Source of the DNA: Odobenus rosmarus divergens
Taxonomy: Eukaryota > Chordata > Mammalia > Carnivora > Odobenidae
Direction of reading: 5' to 3'
DNA: 64,000 nt
Assembly: GCF_000321225.1 (NCBI RefSeq)
Contig: NW_004450324.1
Location: forward strand, 62,001-126,000
Shown piece after piece: positions 43,201-55,200 of the stretch. Made by a program: the position numbers and the translations under genes. How positions within the stretch are numbered: position 1 is the stretch's first letter; each line of letters starts with the position of its first letter. The notes beneath the pieces were generated by a model. The model did no database searches. It was not told the origin of the DNA and saw only the letters and a list, made by a program, of their open reading frames with translations.

Positions 43201-46200
43201 AGTATGCACCTAACAGTCCACTTCAACTCAGATGTGTGTCAAGGACTCAGGTAAATACATAGACAACTCTGATAAGTCAAAGGCCAGGTCGCCATACGGG
43301 TTTCTAATTTCCTTCAGGCATCACAGGTTCTCTGCTAGGCAAGGAAGAAGGGGAACATGTGTGCATGTGTGCATCCTGGACCACAGAGCAATTTCATGCC
43401 CTTTGCTAGTGTAGGGCCAAGGGCAGGCCACCCCAAGATGGGCTCCTTTGGCATGAAGATTAGGAGGTTCCTCAAAAAATTAAACACAGAAATACCATGT
43501 GATCCAATAATTTCACTACTGGGTATTTACCCAAAGAAAACCAAAACACTAATTCAAAAAGATATATGCACCCCTATGTTTACTGCAGCATTATTTAGGC
43601 CAAGATAAGGAAGTGTCCATCAATAGACAAATGGATAAGGAAAATGTGGTATATATACAGAATGGAACATTAGAGAGCCATAAAAAAGGACGAAGTTGTC
43701 ATGAGACAACATGATGGAACTAGAGGATATTACGCTAAGTGAAATAAGTCAGACTGAGAAAGACGAATACTATGATTCCACTCATAAGTGAAATCTAATA
43801 TATACATATATATGTATATACACACAAACACACACATACACATATACATACACAAACAAAAAGCAGAATCAGACCTATCAATACAAAGAACAAACTGATG
43901 GTTGCCAGAACAGAACAGGTGGGCAGATGAGCAAAATGGGTGAAGGAGAGAGGGAGATACCGGCCTCCAGTTATGGAATGAGTTAGTTGCAGGAATAAAA
44001 AGCAGACCATAGGAATACACTAAATGATACTGTAATAGTGATGTAACAGGACAGATGGTAGCCACACTTGTGATGAACATAGCATAATGTACAAACTTGT
44101 CAAATCACTAAGTTGTATACTTGAAACTAATGTAACATTGGGTGTCAACTATACTCAAACAAATAGAAGCAATCAAAATCCAGCAGATTTAGGAAAAGCT
44201 CTTTACCTTCCCCCTCAAAAACCTAAAAAGAATTTAGATAGAGGACCTGCTTCAGGAAGAGAGCTATCACCATAGATAACTACATTATGATATAAACTAA
44301 GTATGGTAGGGCGGAACCTAGCAAGACCTGTGTCCCATTGTTTCTAAGGGGCCCAGCAAACATGTATTTATCAAATATTACTCTTTTTCATCTTCCTATG
44401 AATTGAATGTCTTCCCTTTGAAGTCTCAGACCCTTACCCATTTCTCCCTAGTTCAGAATTACCTATATACTTTATTTTGCCTGTTTTTGGAATTTCCATG
44501 TCTGTGTGATTTCCCATATGTACACTATTAAATTTTATTTTCTCCTGTTAATCTGGCTAATGTCATCTTAGTCTGGCTAGAAGATCTCAAGGGGTCCCCA
44601 ACACTAGGAGACCCAAGTTAAATGCAGCAGCAAAAGTAACTCAGAACAGACTTACAAAATGAGCCTCAACTGAAACTACCTGTTTGCTCCACCTTTCCAA
44701 GCAGTTGTAAATATACCACAAGATATACTCAGCACAGAAATAATAATCTTTTTTTCATCAAAATAATAATTTAACTGGAGACTCTCTAACAGACCATACT
44801 AACCCAGAATATAGACCATATTAAGATTTGGAAATCCACGGCAAAAATCCAGAGCGCAGGCTGTCAGCTAGTAACAAGTACTCTAGAAAAGCTTTTCGTA
44901 AGGGCCAAGAAAACAGTGATTAACAGCTTAGGCTCTGGGGGTTGCATTAAGGATCTACTTCTCATTAGCTGTGATCTCTAACATGCCTCCATTTCTTCAT
45001 TCATAAAATAGTATTAATAATAATAATTACTGTTTTGTATGGTGACTTTAAGAATTTAATGAAACAATACATGTGAAATGCCTGGCACTATGTCTATCAT
45101 ATACAAAAAGATCAATAAATATTATTATTATCACTAATCTATTCCCTCACTACAGAAATACCTACTTCCTCCTTTGAGCAAACATGTATTGAGCCCTTAC
45201 TGAACCCTTAATTAAGTGCCATTATTTTTATTCTTTCCCTCCTCCCACCTCTCTTTCTCACCATCTCTCCCATACTTATGCTTTTTCACTCTAGAAATTG
45301 CATACCCCAGATTATAAAAAGATGTAAATCAAACTAAAACTTTACACCAAAAACACTGGATCCAAATCAAAGAATCAATGAAAAGATTTACTTTTTTTAT
45401 GGTTCAAATATAATAATGCACATCTTATGAGAAAACAATAAACAAAATTCCAACAGTAAGGGTTTCATTTGCTTTTGAGGTCCCCACAATCACTCCCTAA
45501 CAATACTTTCTCCATCATTAGACAAATCTAAGAATATAATTCTCCCTTCAAAATGGTTAGCCCATCAAGTATTCTTAATGATTAAACATTTTTAGCTTTT
45601 TTTTAAGTTTTTATTTAAATTCCAGTTAATTAACATACAGTGTCACATTAGTTTCAGGTGTACAATAGAGTGATTCAACACTTCCATACACCACCTGGTG
45701 CTCATCACAAGTGCCCTCCTTAATGCCCATCACCTGTTTAACCGATCCCCCTCCACCCACCTCCCCTCTGGTAACTATCAGTTTGTGTCTATAGTTAATC
45801 TGTTTCTTGGTTTTCATTTTTAGCTTTTTATACAAGGAAAAAATTAAATATAAATACCTTTGGTGCTACTGCTTAGTTTGACCCTCTTTCTCTTGCCCAG
45901 TCCTTGACTCCCATCCTGATCCTCCTGGAGGAAAACAAAATTAGCATCACATACAGTCCTATTCATGGATTTTTTTTTTTACATAAATATAAGTATGCTT
46001 ATAAATTATGTTAAATATGTAACACAGGCATGCTTACATAGTATTAATCAACACATTTCACTTTTATGTATATACTGTAATAAAATGTATTTTTAATTTT
46101 AAAAGTTAGCATTGTAATTAAAATATATAATGAAAATCCTTAGTATTAAAATACAAGAACTCTTAAATTTAATCTGTGCTTTTAATGGAAGACTTGAAAA

Positions 46201-49200
46201 ACCCAGAAATGCCAAAATAAAAAATTTCCTATTAAGAAAAATTTCCTAACCTTATAAATATAACATCAAATGCACAAAGCACATAAAGGGAAGGAGGGAA
46301 GCAGATTAGCACAGGAAGAGAGCAAGGGAAGAGGGCTTAAACAATGAATGGAGAAAAGGCTTTGAAGGATCTAAGAGAAAAAATGAGTTCAAGAAATCAA
46401 ATTCTGAAAAATAAGCATAGCACATTAAAAGCTGGAGTTGACAGTTAAAAAAGTAGTAACAAATTTTAAGATACTTGGGGAAAAAATCCAAGAAAAAAAT
46501 ACAGGCATTTCTGCTTATACGTGATATATTCGTTCCTGAAAAAAAAACTCACATTAAAAATAACAAAGCTTACGGGGGAAAAAAAGGATGAGGGGCAGGC
46601 CACTCACAACCTATTCAAGTTTGTAACCAGAGGTAACAAAAGCAATAATCAGTACCTGGGGATATCATTTGGATGCCCAGACAAACATCTTGGAGTGGTT
46701 TGAGGCTGTCTCAGGGGATGTTAACACAGCATCACAACAACAGAATGGGCACCTAGCCAGCTACGAGAGCACAGAGGGGAAAAGAGCCGAGGAAGCAGCA
46801 GTCTGCCCCTCATGCAACCAGTGGGAAGCTAGAGGTGTGCCTCTTGGGGAGGGAGCCCTGGATGCAAGTGCTCCTTTGCATCCACGGCTAATTTCTCATT
46901 TTCTTTAAATGTTGCTGAAAGGTTCCTGCTGCCTTCACAGCAGAATTCAGGTTTTTTCCCCCTCCAGCTAAAGGATAGGATTCTACCCCTATTATCCTAG
47001 CTCTCCGGAACTAGGAAAGACTACATAGGAATCCCAAACCTCCATGTTAAACTGACATCTTTTTCCTATTTTCCAAACACATATGTGCCAAATGATCTTA
47101 TACAGACATGTGTGGTAGTATTTTGTATACAATCTGTTGTACTAACAAAGGTGTTATGCTGGTGGTGGCAGTTAGAACTATGGTACGTATTCCCAGATAT
47201 TTTCTCAATTATAGCCCATCAAATCTCCAAAGCAGAAAAGTAGCCTTGGCTTCATGCTGCTGTTTTATCTGCTGGTATGGCTTCCTTGGCCTACACACCA
47301 GAGCCTTAACTTCAGGTTTCTGGCAAACCTAGCATCCATCCTCAGGGCTGGGGGTTTCCAAAGGTAACATTTGGCTCAGTCAATGGGCATTTACTCAGCA
47401 CCTCCATATGCCCTCCCTGTGAAATCCCCCCTTTGCCAGTCCTCTCTGACCATCTACCACCTGGCAGCAGTACTGACGGCCAAACTACACTCCCCTCCTC
47501 CTCTCCCACCACCCTCACTTTCTCTTGGAATAACTTGCCAAAATGAAATTTGGAGCCTTAAAAGACAAAAAACAGACACAAAAATATAAAATCATGACAC
47601 AGGGCCCAGGGGGTTCTAAAGTGTGAGATCCAGCTATCAGCCATTTGTGAAACTGTTCTCCCAATCTGGAAAAAAAAACATTTTATAACCCAGGCTAGGA
47701 TTACTTCATAATTTCAAATATTAACTTCCTATAAAAAGAGTATCCTTGATCAAGCAATAGTCATGGCATAACAAAGTTCTATAAATTTCCCAACCTTACA
47801 GTCTAAAAAACAAGTAAAAGTAACCAAGCAAAGGAAGGGAAAGCCATTCCAAGAAAAGACAGCATGAACAAAAGCAAGACGACGAAAGTCTGTAAACAGA
47901 CCAGTGAGCTGGGTTTCACATCATGGTAGATTATCAAATACGGCTAGGACGGGAGACTAAAGGAATGATGGGAAAATACAGAATCTTGTAATTTTTCTGA
48001 ATGGCAATTTGTCAATACACATGTCAAAAGCCTTTAGGTATATTTATCATTGTAACAGAAGTTTCAGTTATAGGAATTTATCCTAAAGAAACAGACAATT
48101 GAAAGTACATCAATGTCACAGAAATTAATGATCTGGTCACTGCACACAGATAAATGGACATTGCTATGGTAATGGCCACAGTGAATATAATCTTAAAAAG
48201 TTATCTTGATTTAAAAGATCCTATTTTCTCTGACAAACTCTCTAATTAGACCCATGTACATATAATACTAGAGATAATTTTCTTTTGAACTGAATTATCT
48301 GATGGTTACAAATAAATCTAAACAAAAAATTAATATACATGTAAATTAAAAAATATAAAGTTAAATACTTTTCTTTTCAGTTCCATACAACACAAACATT
48401 TTCTACTCCTATTTCATATGAGCTATACAAATAAAGAATAAGAAGTAGTAGTATGAAGAATGTCATGTGTATAAATAGCACTGCTGAGTACATAATGTCC
48501 TAGGGACAGCAGGGAAAAATTTCTGACACAACTTGTATGAATGAAATTAAGTAGACTGCAATATGTACCCTCATTCAATAAAACTCTTTACAAATAGAAA
48601 TCTTGCTGCTGTTATAGTTTCAAATCTGTTTCTTCATTTTTTTTTTTTAAAGATTTTTATTTTATTTATTTGACGAGAGAGAGAGAGCACAAGTAAGCAG
48701 AAAGGCAGGCAGAGAGGGAGAAGCAGGCTCTCCGCAGAGCAAGGAGCCCGACGCGGGGCTCAATCCCAGGACCCCAGGAACATGACCTGAGCCGAAGGCA
48801 GCCGCTTAACCGACTGAGCCACCCAGGCGCCCCTGTTTCTTCATTTTTAAAACAAAATGGTAAGAGCAGATTACCTCTCGGGTTTCTCCAATTCTAAATT
48901 CTTACATTTTTTAATTGTTACAATCACTTCTCTATAGTAGCAATTAAGATGTCACCGTCCTCTTCTCATCCTGTCCTTTTTTTAATTTTATTTATTTATT
49001 TGATAGACACACAGCGAGAGAGGAAACACAAGCAGGGGGAGTGGGGGAGGGAGAAGCAGGCTTCCCGCTGAGCAGGAAGCCCGATGCAGGGCTCCATCCC
49101 AGGACCGTGGGATCATGACCTGAGCCGAAGACAGATGCTTAACGACTAAACCACCCAGGGCGCCCTCAAATAAATAAATAAATCTTTTAAAAAAAATAAA

Positions 49201-52200
49201 ATATTGACTTGGGAGTAGGACATTATATACATCTTGGAACCTTTTATTCTTTTTTTTTTAAAGATATTTGTCAGAGAGAGAGAGAGAGAGCACGCGCACA
49301 CAAGCAGGGAGAGCAGCAGGCAGAGGGAGAAGCAGACTCCCTGCTGAGCAATGAGCCACATGCGGGGCTGTATCCCAGGACCCAGGGATCATGACCTGAG
49401 CCGAAGCCATAGGCTTAACAACTGAGCCAGCCAGGCGCCCCATAGCCTTAATGAATTTTAAATGGCATAAATAGGTATTTGTTCAAAAACATCTGTATCT
49501 AGGTACTCTCCTGTCATACTCTTTTTATCTTATCCCTGCATCAACTTTCTCCTTTACAGAGTTAAAAAGAGTTCACAAAGGTAAAGATCAACTTTAAAAA
49601 AATATATCTTATAATCTTAAATGTAAGCTTTCATTTTCTTGATCTACAACAGTAACTACTACACTTTAGGAAAACTCCAATTTTAATTAAAACCCTACAA
49701 CAGCCATTTCTGATTGCAGCATTATTTCATTGTCATGTGACAGTTTTCCCAACCAAAAAAAATCACTGAATAGATGGAAAAATCTATAATCAATTGTTGG
49801 TATGTTAGTTAGCTATAAACACTAGTCATTATTTTGGATAGCAAGTGAATACAGGGAAAACAATGGCAAAGTCATCTCTTGGTTATGGAAGTTTTGAAAT
49901 GTGTTTACAAATTCTTTGACACTCCTTCTAGAGGTGGGATCTATGTCCCCTCCCACTGAATCTGGGCCCAGCTTGACAACTCCCAACTAATAATATGCAG
50001 TTGGAAGTGACACTATGTAACTCCTAAGGCCAGCTCAGAAAAGGCTCTCCAGCACTTAATCTGAGAAAAGCCAGTAACTACGTAACAACTTGAGACCACC
50101 ACTCTGGAGAAGCCACCTGTAGGCACTCTGGTCAAAAGCCAGCTGAGCTCCCTGGCCACAGCAAGCAATCAACAACCAGTCCTGTCTGTAAGCCACCTTA
50201 AAGCTCCACTTCATCTGAGCCTTAGAGGACTGCAGTGGCAGCCAACAACTAATCAGAACTGCATGAGGGAACCCAAGTGAGAAATGCCCACCTGCGGGTC
50301 CCAAATTCCTGAGTCATAAAATTGTGAGGGGAAAAAAAAAAAGGTAATTTTAGGCCACAAAGTTTAGGACAAAAGTGCTGCACAGCAATAGTAATAAAAC
50401 AGTTTATCCACTTTACAGAAAGAACTCTAAACCAACTAGTTAAGAAACCTAGTGTCCACTTCCAACTGTACCACAAGCTAGTAAACGAAATTCACTAGCT
50501 TGAGTGAACCTGTTATTTCCATGGAGTTCAGCTTCTTCATCTATAAATTAGGCAAAATGAACTTTAAGCTCTAGCATTTGTAATTTTTACAGCCTTCAAA
50601 CTGCTTCCTCCTGATTCTCATTTTTGTTTTTGTTGTATTATCTGATTCTTCTATTTCTAACTCAAGATTTGAAAAGTGTTCAGAACCAAAAAGCAAGGGT
50701 GCCTGGGTGGCTCAGTTGGTTAAGCATCTGCCTTCAGCTCAGGTCATGATCCCAGGGTCCTAGGATGGAGCCCAGCGTAAGGCTCCCTGCTCAGCGGAGA
50801 GCCTGTTTTCTCCCTCTCCCTCTGCCCCTCTCCCCGCCCACCCCCCCGCCCCCCGGGCTTGTGCTGGCGCGCGTGCGAGTTCACGCCCTCTATCTCAAAT
50901 AAATAAATGAAATCTTTAAAAAAAAGAGCCAAAAACCAAAGACTTTGTGGTACACAATAAAACATAAATGTTAAATGAATATGTTTTTGTATTAAAAATT
51001 ATGATCACATCAAGTCCTGCATCGGGCTCCTTGCTCAGCGGGGAGCCTGCTTCTCCCTCTGCCTGCCACTCCCCCTGCTTGTGTGCTCATTCTCTCGCAT
51101 GCTCTCTCTCTCTCTGACAAATAAATAAAATCTTTTTAAAAAAATCACAATCTTAAAAGAGAAAATTTCCTGACTTTATCACTAAAACCTTTTATAACAG
51201 GCTCTGGGTAAAATAGTCTTATTTTTATACTTTTCCATACTTTTCATGTTAAATATGTGTGTGATTTTATAATCAAAAAGAAATACAATCTATTACAATT
51301 TAAGATATGCACACTGTGACCTAGCAATTCCACATCTTAGAGAAATACTTGCACATCTGCACAAAAAGAAATGTAAGCCCTGTATCTTGTCATTAAAAAC
51401 TGCAAATTAAGAAAATGATTGGATAAACTGTAGCTTAATTCATATTTCAGAATACTATGTAGCAAATGGAAAGAAAAGAGTACTGACAAAGATGAATCTG
51501 CACAGTACATTATGGAGCAAATAAAAGGACACAAAATGGCATAACATTTTTTATTTATTCACAAACACACCCACACGATACATTTCTATAAACACATAGT
51601 TATTTAACTCCATAGAAGAGGGTCTGTCAAGGACATCCAAACTATTAACTGTAGTTACCCGGAGAAGAGCTGCTATTAGGAAGGGCAGAGAGGGGGCTTT
51701 TATTTTATCTTACTTGTCTGGCAAAACAACTACAATGTATTTGTGCATTACTTAGGTAATATTTCAATTAAATTTTTAAAAATGAACTTGTTTTAAAACA
51801 TGTTTTAATAAATTACTTCCTCTGCAAAGATGAGTAGCAATGTGTATAATATGACCCACAATAGCTCAAAAAGTCAAATATTTGATTCACTCCTCACATA
51901 AAGTACTAGGACAAAAACATTTATTAAGAGTCTAACCTGATCACAGATCTGTACTTCTGAAACAAATAATGCAATATATGTTAAGAAAAAAGAAAAAAGA
52001 AGATAGCAGGAGGGGAAAAATGAAGGGGAGTAAGTCGGAGGGGGAGATGAACCATGAGAGACGATGGACTCTGAAAAACAAACTGAGGGTTCTAGAGGGG
52101 AGGAGGGTGGGGGGATGGGTTAGCCTGGTGATGGGTATTAAAGAGGGCACATTCTGCGTGGAGCACTGGGTGTTATGCACAAACAATGAATCATGGAACA

Positions 52201-55200
52201 CTACATCAAAAACTAATGATGTAATGTATGGTGACTAACATAACAATAAAAAATTTTTAAAAAAAGAGTCTAATCTGTGTCTAACCTGTGATAGGTACTT
52301 TATATGTTATCCCATTTAATCCTAACAGAATTCTCATCATTTTTTCAAGAGAAAATGGATGTTCCAAAGTTAAATAACCCGGCAAAAAACAAAGTGATAT
52401 TATGAGACAAAATTCAAACTGAGGTCTGCCTAATTCTAAAAAGCTGAAGTTTCTCTTAAAGAAAAAACTAAAGTAGGGGTGCCTGGGTGGCTCGGTTGGT
52501 TAAGCCTCTGCCTTTGGCTCAGGTATCCTGGGATTGAGCCCCGTGTTGAGCCCCATGTTGAGCCCTGCTCAGTAGGGAGCCTGCTTCTCCCTTTTCCTCT
52601 GCCCCCCCCAACTTGTGATCTCTCTCTCACTCTCTATTGCTCTCTCTCTCTCACATAAGTAAAATCTTTAAAACAAAAAAAACTAAAATAGATATCCCTT
52701 CAATTCACTTGTAGCTAAACAACTCTACTTCAAATTCTTAAGTTTTCAAATGCGCAAATGACCCCATTTTTATCCCAACTAGAAATTATAATAAATATAT
52801 AAACTATAAAAAGTACTTTTAAATAGATTAAAATTTAAATTACAAAATATGATTTAAAAATCAGAGTCTAAACTACTTTTAAATATATAAGTTAAATATG
52901 TATCACATGTTCTAACAATAATTCTCAGCTACTCTCAAAAAATGATGTACTTTGAGGATAGATGAAGTATTTTGAACTTGTCACCATCAAGAAGTTTTTA
53001 AGATGATATTCACATGGAGACATAATCATAATTAAGGAACAAATTATTATATAAAACATATTATACACAAAAGTTGCTGAAACTAAGAAACCAACAGGAA
53101 TGAATAGAAAGAACAGAAGAAAAGACGTTAAGAAGGACAGTTTAGAAGCAATGGCAATGAACAAAGAAAAGCTTTATTTCAAATCCTCTGATATCCACCC
53201 AGAAATTACTTCTCTCCCCAACACACACAAAAGGATTTCCTTCTAGGAGTGCTTGAGTGGTTTGGTCAGTTAAGTGTCCAACTCTTAGTTTTGACTCAGG
53301 TCATGACCTCAGGGTCATGAGATCAAACCCTACATCAGGCTCTGCACTCAGCATGGAGTCTCCTTGAGATTCTCTCTCTCCCACTCCCTCTGTCTCCTCC
53401 CCCAGGTCACTCTCTAAATGAATGAATGAATGAATGAATGAATGAATGAATGAATAAATAAATAAATAAATAAAATCTTTAAAAAAAAAAAAAAGGATTT
53501 CCTGGGGCGCCTGGATGGCTCAGTCGTTAGGCATCTGCCTTCAGCTCAGGTCATGATCCCAGGGTCCTGGGATCGAGCCCTCCATAGGGCTCCCTGCTTA
53601 GCGGGAGGCCTGCTTCTCTCTCTTCCACTCCCCTGTTTGTGTTCGCTCTCTCACTGTCTCTCTCTCTGTCAAGTAAATGAATAAAATCTTTAAAAACAAA
53701 AAAAAGGATTTCCTTCTGGCACCCTACCATAAAATCCATGGCAATTTAAAAGGTAAGCTGGAGAGTTTAGGCCAAGACAAAAATGACTTAGTTCTTTCCT
53801 AGACAGAGGAGAAAGTATCTATGTTGAAGATCAGCTTTCTACATGCCCAGAAATCAGATTCAATTCATGAAAATAAAGTAGAATTGTTATCACAGCTATT
53901 AGATGCATAAGGCTAGGATGCTAAAATAATATGAAGGTTTTAACCTACCATATAAGCAAACATAACTATAGATTTTTATTGTTCTAGATCACATCAAGAT
54001 GTTTAGATTATCTTTAAAAAATGTCCTGTAACATCACTAAATGATTTCATTATGAAATCAATTTTCTAAAGGTACTAATGACAATAGATACAAGGCTCCT
54101 TTCCTGTCTGGTTGGCTTTAAACAAAAATGTGCTCATGCTCCCCACTCATATTCGATTTCTAAGTATTCCCAGATCTCACCTTTTGAGAGGCCATTCTGC
54201 CTCCCCACAAAATGCCCTTAAAGAAAGCAGAATAGAGGAGCCTGAGTGGCTCAATCAGTTAAGCGACCCACTCTTGATTTCAGCTCAGGTCATAATCTCA
54301 GGGTGGTGAGATCAAGCCCTGCGTTGGGCTCTGCGCTGGGTGTGGGACCTGGGTAAGATTCTTTCTCCCTCTCCCTCTGCCCATGTCCCCCCAGCTCACT
54401 CACTCTTTCTCTCCCACTCACTCTTAAAAAAAAAAGAAATAATAGAGCAGAATAAGTTACTAAAAACCACACGTTCAGGGATGCCTGGGTGACTCAGCTG
54501 GTTAAGCATTCAACTCCTGATTTCAGCTCAAGCCCCAAGTCAGGCTCGGGGCTTGGTGTGGAGTCTGCTTGAGATTCTCTCTCTCCCTATGCCCCTCCCC
54601 CTGCATGCTCTCTCTCTCTCAAAATAAATAAATAAAATCTTAAAAAAGAAAATGTCTAAGGGCCCCCAGATGGCTCAGTTGACTGGTTAAGTGTGCAGCT
54701 CTTGATTTTGGCTCAGGTCATGATCTTAGGGTCCTGGGATGAAGCCCCACGTTAGGGTCCACACTCAGTGAGGAGTCTGCTTGAGGATTCTCTGCCCTTC
54801 CCCACCCCACCCCCCACTAATTCGCCTGTGCGTGCTCTCTCTAAAATAAATAAATAAATCTTAAAAAAATAAAATAAAACCACATGTCTATTATCTAATG
54901 TCTTCCTTCCTTTACATATGAAGAATTGGTATTCTTACCTCCATCACTCCCCTCCCCTAGCTTCAAAATGGAATTAATACTATTTTAGTTGAAATAATGG
55001 AGAATGTTTATATGTATTTTGTAAAGTCTATTTTATTTTTTTGAAAGTCTATTTTAAATACCAGTAAGTTTTTCCCATTTGTCATTATAGCAACACTGTT
55101 TGTAACTCTTTGAAGTTAAAAAAAAGCAAAAGTTATAGTTAACCATTTACAGTATTTTTAAATGATTTTAAATAATTTAATTTTTTAAATGATTTTATTT

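Larger units (their letters stand above)
39793..45857 (-). other. UBR3: UBR3 intron between exons 4 and 5
   Basis: 6.1 kb intron with two Can-SINEs, an L1 end at 43466-44165, a MIR and a minus-oriented L1 3' end right beside the exon 4 donor. About 39793-41037, 41791-43465 and 44170-44915 hold nothing recognised. An 88-codon frame at 40263-40529 has no recognised match. Confidence 0.75.

Noticed and set aside
43730..44080. 116-codon minus-strand open frame, the longest single frame in the window
   Set aside because: It is the reverse strand of an L1 3' end with a TATA/CA microsatellite, not a gene.
46669..46908. 79-codon frame with a CPSC motif that could be part of a zinc finger
   Set aside because: A single Cys pair without partner residues, no splice context and no match to UBR3. 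Treated as chance within an unassigned block.
52477..54876. Regularly repeated blocks that could suggest a CRISPR or satellite array
   Set aside because: The repeats are about 200-base SINEs with individual target duplications and varied spacing, in a mammalian genome.
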